Below, piece by piece: positions 49,545-60,134 of a DNA stretch of 64,000 nucleotides. Source of the stretch: Sisyra terminalis (Eukaryota; Arthropoda; Insecta; Neuroptera; Sisyridae); the NCBI GenBank assembly GCA_958496175.1, contig OY292274.1, positions 55,934,630-55,998,629 on the forward strand. Reading direction: 5' to 3'. The translations under genes were made by a program, and so were the position numbers. The notes under the pieces were generated by a model that saw only the letters and a list, made by a program, of their open reading frames with translations, ran no database searches and was not told the DNA's origin. The stretch's first letter is position 1. Each line of letters starts with the position of its first letter.

Positions 49545-50880
49545 CAAATTTATTTTTATATTATTTTTTAATGTAAAGTTTGAGTGATTAACATATCAAA
49601 TAGCTTGATTGGTAAATTGGATTTCTTAATTGTTGTAAAATTTTCTTGACAACAATCCAATTTTTTATCTTCTCCAATCTATGAAACATCAAGTTGTTTA
49701 GAAATTCAGTTTTAAGTTTGTTTTTACTGATCAATTTTATATTTTTCATTTCAAAAATTTTAATTTTTCTAAGATTATATGTTTTTATTGATGTATCACT
49801 TCATAAGCTAATGTTACTTTCCTTTTACTATTGAAACCAATAAAGTTTTTGTGTAAATTGTAAAAAGTGATTTTATTTAAATTTTCCTTTATTTGTTTTT
49901 CAGAAACTTTAAAAAGCACTTTTTTCTTCAAATATCAAATGAGTTTTTACCCTCAAATTTAAAAGCTTCAATATAATTTTAAGAAAAACACATATGATAT
50001 CATTATTTACGGAATTGTTGGATATAATGAATATAATTCATTGTTAAAATATTTTGAATTATTTAAAGATGAAGAAAAATGTACTTTTTTGTGATCGGTT
50101 GGATCCGAAAGTTAAGAAATAATTCTTCTAGGTAAGTAATTTTTTTATCATTAATCGAATATTTTTGGAAAGATCTTATTATTTCGATCGAAAAAATTGC
50201 ATGTTTGGAAATCTCATAAGAATTGTTCAAATATAAGTTTAAAGGTCTTAAAGTTAAATTCTATTGTAACCGAGTGGTTAAGAGCAACGAGACCGGTTCG
50301 AAAGATCCGAGATCGATTCCAGGCTTAGCAATTTTTTTTAATTTTTTAATTTATAATTATTTGATTTCTCTTTAATTCCTAGTGCTAAATTAATCATTTT
50401 CGATCGATAAAAATTTTTCTCTCATTCTTACAGCCAAAATATTCGATCATCACTTTCGACCTTTCAACGATCGTACGGTTGTATGAATTTATTTCATATA
50501 TCTGACCTGACTAATGACGTAACTAATAAAATCATTCAATGATGTCACTAATAACGTCACAAAATAAAAATCCCGTTTATTGATTTATTTTTTTGAAATT
50601 TGAATTTCCAACCCAATACTTTTCGATATTATGAAAATAATTATGCTTCATGAAAAAAATATCGAATAATAGTTTTCGATCTTTCACATAATATTCGAAC
50701 CATGGGTGCGTAGTGTAACGATCAGACATCCTAACGAACAAAAAGTTAACATATCGAAAACATATAATAAATCAATTTATTCGAAATAATTAATTAACAT
50801 AACACGAATGCAATGTTATTCAAAATTAAAATTGTTTTTTCGAAAATAAAGGACGAAGGAACTTAAAATATTACCATGTT
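49545..50880. repeat. Middle inverted-repeat arm, left (about 1.3 kb)
   Basis: Complementary to 54000-55335 over its whole length, for example AACATATCAAATAGCTTGAT here against the matching end near 55300. It contains the first tRNA-like module (50262-50330) and the block ending ...AAAATAAAGGACGAAGGAAC near 50860. A partial copy of that same end block, CGGACGAATGACCTTAAAAT, precedes the arm at 49508. That suggests the repeat unit was once tandem here too. No coding potential. Confidence 0.85.
50262..50330 (+). ncRNA. tRNA-like module 1 (A and B boxes)
   Basis: TAACCGAGTGGTTAAGAGC resembles the A box and D arm of Ser/Leu-type tRNAs. GATCGATTCC, about 37 bases downstream, resembles the B box. 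A run of seven T (50333-50339) follows at once, as in RNA polymerase III terminators. Acceptor and T stems do not pair well, so it is not a working tRNA. A tRNA-derived Pol III promoter is the plausible reading. Confidence 0.5.
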
Positions 50881-50935
50881 TCATTCGATTAAGAAATCTT
50901 TATATATGAGTTTAAACGATCAATAAATATATCTT

Positions 50936-51010
50936 CCAATGGCCGAATCGATAAGCGCACGGAAAATGTGATGGAACGGAAAGACGAGGGATCGATCCCC
51001 CAATAAGGTA
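50936..51010 (+). ncRNA. tRNA-like module 2
   Basis: TGGCCGAATCGATAAGCGC resembles an A box and D arm. GGGATCGATCCCC, some 35 bases on, resembles a T arm with a seven-base ATCGATC loop and GGG/CCC stem. No functional acceptor stem is evident. Its mirror copy is at 52566-52638. Confidence 0.5.
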
Positions 51011-51200
51011 AAAGATTTTTATATTTCTACTAACCAATTTCTAATTAATATCTATTCGTTATAGCTTAAATTATCACTTTCGATCGTTACTAGTATCCTT
51101 TCTAAAGTTTCAATCGAATTATTCGATCATCACTTCCAACCTTTCGAGGTTGAGAAGTGATCGATCGATTACGTATATTTTTTTTTTTTGGTTTGTACAT

Positions 51201-51262
51201 ATGACGTCATACATACGTCGTCTCATAACGACGTCCCGAATGACGTCACCCAATGACGTCAT
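51201..51262. promoter_or_regulatory. Cluster of TGACGTCA palindromes, left arm
   Basis: ATGACGTCAT (51201-51210) is followed by ACGACGTCC, TGACGTCAC (51241-51249) and ATGACGTCAT (51253-51262). TGACGTCA is the full CREB/ATF-type binding palindrome. Whether anything binds here is unknown; the sites may simply be part of the repeat sequence. Confidence 0.4.
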
Positions 51263-52312
51263 TCCCGAAAAATTTCGAAAAATGGACGAATTTTCGATTT
51301 TCCTGTATTAGAAATCTGGGAATGGCTTAGTTACGTCACGAGAGGCCTAAAAAACATATCCTATAGTCAATATTTTTCAATTTCTTTCAAAAATTTTAGG
51401 GCCGATATTCCGAAAAACCCCAAAAATAGGCTAAATATCTCGATTTTTTTCACTTTTTTCAACTTTAACGTCGATTTACGCGTTAACTATCGATCGTACG
51501 ATAACAAGTGATAGCTTATTCGATAGCGCTTGAATTACCCTATCGATGGTGTAAATTTGGTTCCGGAAAAGCTAAAGGGGAAAAACTTTTTTTTTCAACT
51601 CTTAAGAAATTTCAAAACGTCGATGAAATGGTCGACGATTTTTTGAATTTTTTTTTTTCGAATTTTTCGATAAAATTCACTGCATAGGTGCATATCGTTA
51701 CGATTTAAATGAATATATAAAAAGTTTATAGCTATTTGATACACTACATCGAATTATTCGATAATGATTTTTTTTATGAACGTCTTAATACTTTACATAT
51801 GTTAACTTGTTTTATCGAATAATTCGATGAAGGGTATCAAATAGCTATAAACTTTTTATATATTCATTTAAATCGTAGCGATATGCACCTATGCTTTGAA
51901 TTTTATCGAAAAATTCGAAAAAAAAAATTCAAAAAATCGTCGACCATTTCATCGACGTTTTGAAATTTCTTAAGAGTTGAAAAAAAAAGTTTTTCCCCTT
52001 TAGCTTTTCCGGAACCAAATTTACACCATCGATAGGGTAATTCAAGCGCTATCGAATAAGCTATCACTTGTTATCGTACGATCGATAGTTAACGCGTAAA
52101 TCGACGTTAAAGTTGAAAAAAGTGAAAAAAATCGAGATATTTAGCCTATTTTTGGGGTTTTTCGGAATATCGGCCCTAAAATTTTTGAAAGAAATTGAAA
52201 AATATTGACTATAGGATATGTTTTTTAGGCCTCTCGTGACGTAACTAAGCCATTCCCAGATTTCTAATACAGGAAAATCGAAAATTCGCCCATTTTTCGA
52301 AATTTTTCGGGA

Positions 52313-52373
52313 ATGACGTCATTGGGTGACGTCATTCGGGACGTCGTTATGAGACGACGTATGTATGACGTCA
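52313..52373. promoter_or_regulatory. Cluster of TGACGTCA palindromes, right arm
   Basis: Exact mirror of the cluster at 51201-51262, with ATGACGTCAT, GTGACGTCAT, GGACGTCG and ATGACGTCAT in reverse order. A looser pair (AGTGACGTCACAG and ATGACGTCACAG) recurs at 53620-53646 in the neighbouring unit, so the motif is conserved between diverged units. Confidence 0.4.
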
Positions 52374-52565
52374 TATGTACAAACCAAAAAAAAAATATAC
52401 GTAATCGATCGATCACTTCTCAACCTCGAAAGGTTGGAAGTGATGATCGAATAATTCGATTGAAACTTTAGAAAGGATACTAGTAACGATCGAAAGTGAT
52501 AATTTAAGCTATAACGAATAGATATTAATTAGAAATTGGTTAGTAGAAATATAAAAATCTTTTAC

Positions 52566-52638
52566 CTTATTGGGGGATCGATCCCTCGTCTTTCCGTTCC
52601 ATCACATTTTCCGTGCGCTTATCGATTCGGCCATTGGA
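52566..52638 (-). ncRNA. tRNA-like module 3
   Basis: Mirror copy of module 2 on the minus strand, with the same A-box-like and B-box-like segments. Because the palindrome is nearly perfect, it adds no independent evidence for function, but it doubles the number of potential Pol III start points facing the centre. Confidence 0.45.
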
Positions 52639-52699
52639 AGATATATTTATTGATCGTTTAAACTCATATATAAAGATTTCTTAATCGAATGAAACTCAA

Positions 52700-53990
52700 A
52701 AAAAATTTTCGATCGAAGGAATTGGAATGTTCCAAAAATATTTTAACCATAGCTGCTCCATGTTAATTCCGGAAAATTTGTCAAAGGATATTGTATTATT
52801 TTATAGTCCTTCATCCTTTTTTTCGAGAAAACAAATTTGTATTTGAATAGCATTATCTTGCATAATATATAGTTCTGCAATATCAAATTGCAAAACGTTA
52901 ATTTTCAACAATCGATCGATTTTCTAGGAATTTTCCGGATAAATTTGAACCATTGCTTCTTCATGTTACGTTCGGAAAAGTTGTGGAACCACATTGAAAA
53001 ATTTTTAAGTCCTTCATCCTTTTTCTCAAGAAAACAATTTACAATTGCATTGCATTATGATGCATAATACGAAAATTTTTAATTTCGTAAAATTCGTTTA
53101 TGGTTATCGAAAAGTTCATAATTTTTTAGTATAATAGCTTCGATCGTATCATAATGCATCTGTGGTTAGAATTTCATCGCGAAATTCGACCAAACATTTT
53201 CGACAAATATTTCATAAAATCGATAGGCATTTGGTGATAGATTTTCAATTTCTGAAAAGTTGAAAAAACAAGTTTTTCCCCTTAAGCTTTTCCAGAATCA
53301 AATTTATACCATCGATAGAGTAATTCAAGCACTACCGAATGAGCTATCACTCGTTTCCGTACGATCGATAGTTAACGCACAAATCGACGTTAAAGTTACA
53401 AAAAGTGAAAGAAAGTGCCGATTTTGCCTTATTTTTGAGAATTTCTGAAAAATCGGTCGAAAAATTTCCCCATAAAAATGAAAAATTCAATTAAAGGATA
53501 TGTTTTTTAAGCTTCCCACAGCGTGGTGATGCCACTCCCGAAATCCTATTTCTTTTAAAAAAGAAAATTTGATTTCCTCCTCCCCATTTTTCGAGTTTTT
53601 TTTTCCCGTTCGAAATTAAGTGACGTCACAGTTCTATGACGTCACAGTCAGCAAAAATAAAAATGAAAAATATATCAAGCAATGTCTGGAAACAATTATT
53701 AATGTTAATTTTATATATTATTAGCTGAAAGGAATAGAATTCAATTATTAGAAATAAGTAAAAACACTTACCCCTCTAACGGGTTCCGAACCAGCAATCC
53801 TCAGCTCCATATCGAACGGCGACCATGACGACTCGGCCATTAGAAGATATATTTAAACGACGTTAAAACTCATATATGAACAATCCTTATGAGATTTATA
53901 GAAAATTGATTTTTTTTTCTCAATCGAAATAATTTTAATTTCCCGAAAATACTCGAACTATAGCTGCTCCGTGTAAAACCCGGAAAATTT
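52700..53990 (-). repeat. Diverged unit without mirror partner
   Basis: This segment interrupts the symmetry. Read on the minus strand it matches the same basic unit as the arms. It shares the GGTAAATTTGATTC-like block, the TGACGTCA pair, CGATCGTACGGAAACGAG near 53355 and a tRNA-like module, but with many more differences. The block around TAGCTGCTCCATGTTAA is itself repeated at 52742, 52955 (GCTTCTTCATGTTAC) and 53961 (GCTGCTCCGTGTAAA). An older copy between two younger inverted insertions would explain this. Confidence 0.65.
53768..53845 (-). ncRNA. tRNA-like module 4
   Basis: On the minus strand TGGCCGAGTCGTCATGGTCG resembles an A box and D arm. GCTGGTTCGGAACCCG, about 30 bases on, is close to the canonical B box GGTTCGANNCC, with a T-arm-like hairpin. 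It differs in sequence from modules 1-3 between the boxes, yet lies at the same place in its unit, just inside the TATATGA...TATATTT block. Conservation of the boxes despite divergence elsewhere is notable. Confidence 0.5.
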
Positions 53991-53999
53991 GACCAACCA

Positions 54000-55335
54000 C
54001 ATGGTAATATTTTAAGGTCCTTCGTCCTTTATTTTCGAAAAAACAATTTTAATTTTGAGTAACATTGCATTCATGTTATGTTTATTAATTATATCGAATA
54101 AATTGATTTATGATATGTTTTCGATAAGTTAAGTTTTTGTTCGTTAGGATATCTGATCGTTACACTACACACCTATGGTTCGAATATTATGTGAAAGATC
54201 GAAAACTATTATTCGATATTTTTTTCATGAATCAAAATTATTTTCATAATATCGAAAAGTATTGGGTTGGAAAATCAAATTTTAAAAAAATATATCAATA
54301 AACGGGATTTTTATTTTGTGACGTTATTAGTGACATCATTGAATGATTTTATTAGTTACGTCATTAGTCAGGTCAGATATATGAAATAAATTCATACAAC
54401 CGTACGATCGTTGAAAGGTCGAAAGTGATGATCGAATATTTTGGCTGTAAGAATGAGAGAAAAATTTTTATCGATCGAAAATGATTAATTTAGCACTAGG
54501 AATTAAAGAGAAATCAAATAATTATAAATTAAAAAATTAAAAAAAATTGCTAAGCCTGGAATCGATCTCGGATCTTTCGAACCGGTCTCGTTGCTCTTAA
54601 CCACTCGGTTACAATAGAATTTAACTTTAAGACCTTTAAACTTATATTTGAACAATTCTTATGAGATTTCCAAACATGCAATTTTTTTCGATCGATATAA
54701 TAAGATCTTTTCAAAAATATTCGATTAATGATAAAAAAATTACTTACCTAGAAGAATTATTTTTTTACTTTCGGGTCCATCCGATCACAATAAAGTACAT
54801 TTTTCTTCATTTTAAATAATTCAAAATATTTTAACAATGAATGATATTCATTATTTCCAACAGTTACTTAAATAATGATATCATATGTGTTTTTCTTAAA
54901 ATTAAATTTAAGCTTTTAAATTTGAGGGTAAAAACTCATTTGATATTTGAAGAAAAAAGTGCTTTTTAAAGTTTCTGAAAAACAAATAAAGGAAAATTTA
55001 AATAAAATTACTTTTTACAATTTACACAAAAACTTTATTGGTTTCAATAGTAAAAGGAAAGTAACATTAGCTTATGAAGTGATAAATCAATAAAAACATA
55101 AAATCATAGAAAAATGAAAATTAATGAAATGACAAATATAAATTTAATCAGTAAAAACAAACTAAAAACTGAATTTCTAAACAACTTGATGCTTCATAGA
55201 TTGGAGAAGATAGAAAATTGGATTGTTGTCAAGAATATTTTACAACAATTAAGAAATCCAATTTACCAATCAAGCTTTTTGATATGTTAACCATTCAAAC
55301 TTTACTTTAAAAAATAATATAAAAATAAATATACA
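54000..55335. repeat. Middle inverted-repeat arm, right (about 1.3 kb)
   Basis: Inverted partner of 49545-50880, with small insertions, deletions and substitutions, so more diverged than the inner palindrome. It ends at CTTTTTGATATGTTAACCAT and the A/T-rich tail near 55335. It contains tRNA-like module 5. No coding sequence. Confidence 0.85.
54548..54618 (-). ncRNA. tRNA-like module 5
   Basis: Minus-strand mirror of module 1, identical over the A-box and B-box segments and again followed by a T run (complement of the A run at 54540-54547). That A box, B box and terminator are all retained in both arms favours a Pol III transcription unit over a random tRNA-like match. Confidence 0.5.
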
Positions 55336-55829
55336 ATTTCCCAAAAAATTTGAAGCCAAAAATAAATTGTATTATCTAAATACATAAATAAACATAAATA
55401 AACATCTAAATACATAAATAAATATATTTTAATTGCAATTTCTTTCGAAAAAAAAAAATTATTTAGTACATGTATAATATGAGTATACTAAGAAATAACA
55501 AAAAGTTAATAAATAAAGTAAATTTTTACTATAAAACTATATAATCCCTTGGTTGACTTCATGCTTTACATTCTTCAATGTTTCAATCAACACAACTGAT
55601 ACCACTGTACTAGATGATAACACTATATAAGCTATAATTAAAAAAAAACAATCGTCAAAAAATAAAAAACAAAAACCCATAGAAACTTTTTCCGTAATAT
55701 TTAACATTTACGAAATAGATGGCCAGGAAATCAAAACAGGAAGTTAAGGAGGTAAAATTACATGTGACAAATTTGGACTGCAATTGGGCCATTTCAAGGG
55801 GTGAGCTTTTAGTACGAGGTCTAGTTTTC

Positions 55830-56450
55830 TCAATAGATTATCAAGCAAGTCCTTTAAGTGAATTGTAATGTGAAAATTATTTTCGTCCTGTGTGCAATAG
55901 GACAACCCCAATTCCATTTCAACGTTTCATAATGGACACTTTTCAAGTGCATATAGAGGATATAAAAGATGGTTTCTTTGACTGAAATTGAACAAAATAT
56001 TTAAAACTGAATCTTGTTTAAGGAATTGTACCAAAAAAAATCGCATTTAACGGCTTGATCTTTGAGAAATCAAATCGAAAAGTTATGGATGTAAATATTT
56101 TTGTACCACATTTGCGGCTAAATCTTTAGGAAATCAAAACGAAAAGTTATGGATGTAAAAATAAATGCACCAAATTTGCCCTAAAATTGGTCATTTTTGA
56201 GGGGTGAAATTTCCTTATAATAGTATATTTTACCATCGTAATATGGAACAATGTTCTAGCGTGAGAAGAATGTAAAAAAAATTTGACCTGGGTGCAAAAG
56301 GACACCTGCAATATCTTTTCAAAGTTTCAAAAAGAATAATTTTCAAGTGCATTAAAAGGAAATAAGGGATGGGGTTTTTCGCTTAAATTTGAGCAGAATA
56401 TTTTAGACTGAATCATCTTTAACGGTATTGCAAAAAGCAGCTCCTCGAGA
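55830..56450 (+). repeat. Outermost repeat, right side, tandem pair with about 400-bp period
   Basis: GTGTGCAATAGGACAACCCC (55889) and GGGTGCAAAAGGACACCTGC (56288) begin two related blocks. Each runs through a ...GACTGAAATTGAACA / TTAAATTTGAGCAG-type segment. AAATCAAAACGAAAAGTTAT is also doubled (56075 and 56126). The inverted single copy is at 48075-48440. These repeats bracket the whole complex. Confidence 0.65.
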
Positions 56451-57514
56451 GCTCATCGGAAGGGCTTACATATACAACAATTATTTTGTCGTTTTATGCC
56501 TATTTCGGTGATTAAAATTTGTTGTATTATTTAACCCGTGTTATCAAGACTTGTAGATATAGAAATTCTTCTGATATTCACAATAATTATGCTGTACTAA
56601 TGGCATACATTTACAAATGATTTGATTAGATTCTTCTCTGCATGATTTCTTTTAATAATATATCATATTTTGTTATCATTAGTTCGTAAAACATTTAAAA
56701 AAATGATAAAAAGTACCTACTTGTAATCTTATGTAAACATTGCATCCATACCCACAATTTCACAATAAATATTAGCTGTTTCACATTTATTTGGATTGCT
56801 TCTGATTTTATGAAGTTGAATTTTCCATACTGTAGTTCTATACTAAATATTGCAATTGAGGGGTTGCCAGATTTGAATGAGCTAAAAGGGACTTGAGACA
56901 AAACTCTTAAGTATTTGCTCCAATGATTCGAAAACTTCCAATATTTGCGGGCATTATTTTGGAAAAATTCGAAATTAATTTCTCTTGTTCGGAAATAAAT
57001 AAATTTGAAAGAAAATAATAATTCTAATCCAAGGCTATAGTGGACAAACTTCATATTAAAATTTTATTTTCTTACAATTTTTTGAACTATTCGATGGTAA
57101 CGTCGTAAAAAATAGCTATACTATTTGCTTTATTGTTAAGATATAATTAGTTTAGGAACTGTTCCACTTTATGAATTTTTGTTTGCATTTGTAACAAGTA
57201 AAAGTACAAACTAGCGACATCTCGGAGGGAACCTCTAACATATACACCACCATTGAACCGATTGAACCATTAAGCCCATTAAGCTCTTAGCAAATATTTG
57301 AACCACATTTTCTTAGCCGTCGTAAAGATATACCCTGTAAACCCGGTAAACTATACCGAATAAGCATTGTTCCATAATTATCAATACTCATAACATAAAA
57401 CTAACACCATTGTTATTCAAAACTGGTTTTTATCGATCCATGTTTACAATCAGCTATTACATGCTGAATTGCCCCAGAAAGATATTTTCGATATTTTTAT
57501 GATATTATTATTTT

Positions 57515-57680
57515 TAAATTGGTTTTTATCTTCGCTTTATAACAACTAAGATTTTTAGCGACTCTAAAATAAATAAAAATCTATTATGAATAAATATCGA
57601 AAATTTGCTCGATACGAAGATCGAACGAAAAAGCTACCAGTTTTGAAGCGGTTACAAAAACCACTCGAACACTAATAGGT
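57515..57680. repeat. Dispersed repeat with tRNA-like 3' half
   Basis: It shares TTTATCTTCGCTTTATAAC and TTTGCTCGATACGAAGATC with 35750-35890. On the minus strand TGTTCGAGTGGTTTTTGTAA and GTTCGATCTTCG could be weak A-box and B-box relics. It lies just before the palindrome-associated block starting near 57715. Confidence 0.4.
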
Positions 57681-57989
57681 TTTCTAAAAATATTTGAGAG
57701 ATACAAGTATAACAATCTTTTATAATAATCTACTTCAAACTTGAAACAAAAAAAAATTTCGTCAAAAAAAAAAAGTGGGTTAACCATCGTTGATTTTCCA
57801 CGAAAATTGTCAAATTATAATTTTTTTGTACAAAAAATCGAAAATCTACGTCCATCCGTACGTACTGGGCAAATTTTTCCGAAAATAAAACCCGTTTAAG
57901 GGACGAAATCGATCATCAAAGTTTCAGAAGAAATCATCAATCCATTAAAAGTTCAATTGCATATAAGATTGTTATATAAGGGATGATTT

Positions 57990-58333
57990 TCGAATCAAAG
58001 AGAGCTTCGGGTCCATAAAAATGTATCAAACGATAATATAACAATCTACTTCGAATTCGAAACAAAAAAATTTTTCCTCAAAAAAACCGTGGGGAAACCA
58101 TGGTTGATTTTTCACAAAAATCGTCAAATTTCAAAATTTTTTTTTACGATGCAAATCAAAAATATACGTTCATCGTAAAAATTTTTCTTAAAATTTGATG
58201 ATTTTCATGAAAAATCAACGATGGTTAACCCACGGTTTTTTTGAGGAAAAATTTTTTTGTTTCGAATTCGAAGTAGATTGTTATATTATCGTTTGATACA
58301 TTGTTACGAACCCGAAACTGTCTTTGAATTTCC
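57990..58333. repeat. Palindrome of about 340 bp plus a third diverged copy alongside
   Basis: TATCAAACGATAATATAACA (58024) through the centre is complementary to the segment ending GTTTGATACAT (58302), and weaker pairing extends outward through TTCGGGTCC / GAACCCGAA. The loop is about 19 bases (58152-58170). A third, more diverged copy of the arm lies in direct orientation at 57720-57830 (AATCTACTTCAAACTTGAAA, GGTTAACCATCGTTGATTTT). The structure recalls the larger palindrome at 50.9-52.7 kb but the sequence is different. Confidence 0.75.
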
Positions 58334-60134
58334 TTTTGTTTTGATTGTTGAAATTTTAAAAATCGAACAAAACCAGTCCCAGTTTATAAGCCAATATAAT
58401 ACAAATACAAATAAATTTCATGATACGTATAGTAGTGTCATCTTTCAGGCAAGCAATGAACTTTTAGTGTAAGCTTTTACCAAACCACCCCAATTGTAAG
58501 GGTGGAAAACTTTGTTTAAAAGTATTTCAATAAACCTTTATGCTTTCAATAATCATTGCGGTTTTTTGTACTTTAGATATTCTATTTAGGTTGATCCAAC
58601 CTTTTTTTACCTAGGGTTGATCTTTTAAACATAGAATAAAAATTATTTCACAAAAACACTACTGACAAAAGCTGTTTTCGAAAAAGTGTCGTAACAAATA
58701 CCTCGTATATATAAGAAAAACAGCTCCTTTAAATTTGCTTTCTTCTTCTTCTTTGTTATGGTGATTTCTCCTAAGATTTTCTCTACATTGCGCCCGAAAA
58801 GAACTATTGCGCCCCTGGTAGGGTTCCAATCCCCAAGTTTCTAGTTCCAATAAGTCAAGTCTGCTTCTGAGATAAATCTCAATAGAGAAGCAATCGGATT
58901 TGCAATCGGCAATTGGATCTTTGTGTCTGTTTTTCTGCTTATGTCCAGGTGGACCAAAAGAGCTGAGGCGATTTTGAGTCTGGATAATCAAATAAGAAGT
59001 GGAAGGCAATTTTTTCTTACACACCATATTTCCTGGAGGAACTTTACTCTTGTATCTTTCCTTATAGTTTGGAGGTGTTTTCTAAAATTGCAGTGCCCCT
59101 TTAGTAGACCTTAAATTATACTCCTTTCTTCCTGAGTTCAGAAGAAATTTATTAAATTCTTTCAGAGGTTTCATTACCATCATCTTCGAAAATTTGCATT
59201 CTGAGTAATTATTCTAAGATTTTATTTGCTCATTTTGAATCTAAATTTGCTTACATTTTTTTTGCTAAAAAACTTTTTCGAGTAATTATTCTTATTTTTA
59301 ACTAATTTTTTGTAGTTACCTCAAATGTACCAATGCATATATATGCAAATTAAATCTATTAAATAGCAACTAAGGTAAAGCTATTTATTTTTAATATTAA
59401 TTAAAAATAGTCCTTTACGTAAACATTGAAACATTACCTTCAAAAAATAGTTTTATAACGGTTGCTTTGAATCTGCTAGTAATATTGAAGAATATTTTCT
59501 ATTCAAAAATATGTTCATTTTTTCAAGCCCTAAACCCTTACAAAAGTTTTTGATATCTTTAATTCATGCAAAATCCATGATGTATGACTTTATATATTTG
59601 TTTATCATCGAATTGTATTTTGTAATGGTATTTTAGCATTTAATCTCGAAAGAAAATCGAACTAAATACTTCTATTACACTGTAAACTATTTTCGGAAAA
59701 GTGGTGCAAAAACAAAACGTGGAAAACATATAATGAAGATGTCTTTTGTCAAATTTAATGTTAAATTTTAAAAAAAATCAACAATAAAAAGTTCATCATA
59801 TATTTTTTAATTTAAAATACACTTAAAAACAATTTTTACGTTGGCATAATTGAAGTCAATTTCACTTCAACATTAATTGACTCTTGAAAATTCATCATTT
59901 ATGTTGATTGATTTTTCTGAATAAAATTTTAAATCATGATAACTTTTCAATTTAAAATGCTAAAGATATGTTCCAATTTATCGAACAAACAATGAACGGT
60001 AACATTTTAAGGTAGATTTAGTGAATACCTATATATTTTTCAATACCGTCAAGTATTGTATTTTACACATTTACACGAATTGAAACATCTTAAAACTATT
60101 ATAGTAGTAATCCAAATCGAAAATCTCAATAAAT

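Larger units (their letters stand above)
50880..52693. repeat. Near-perfect 1.8-kb palindrome (arms about 885 bp)
   Basis: The left arm from TTTCATTCGATTAAG (50879) to TTCGATA (51763) is matched by the right arm from TTATCGAA (51812) to CTTAATCGAATGAAAC (52693). The loop is about 47 bases. Only scattered substitutions are visible, for example GGACG against GGGCG near 51286/52289. Each arm contains a tRNA-like module and a block of TGACGTCA sites. There is no open reading frame of note. The centre near 51786 differs from the centre of the middle arms (52440), so this palindrome is offset within the larger one. Confidence 0.92.
47801..60134. other. Intergenic region between two convergent genes
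   Basis: It contains no recognisable protein gene. The inverted-repeat complex at 48.07-56.45 kb and the palindrome at 57990-58333 fill most of it. The pieces 48.45-49.5, 56.45-57.5 and 58.34-60.13 kb show nothing I recognise apart from short fragments of dispersed repeats. Confidence 0.75.

Noticed and set aside
50262..54618. Five functional tRNA genes
   Set aside because: A- and B-box-like segments are present, but acceptor, anticodon and T stems do not pair as in real tRNAs; called tRNA-like only.
58659..59114. 122-codon minus frame and 63-codon plus frame
   Set aside because: Neither resembles a known family; they overlap on opposite strands and have no splice context. I cannot exclude a transposon remnant.
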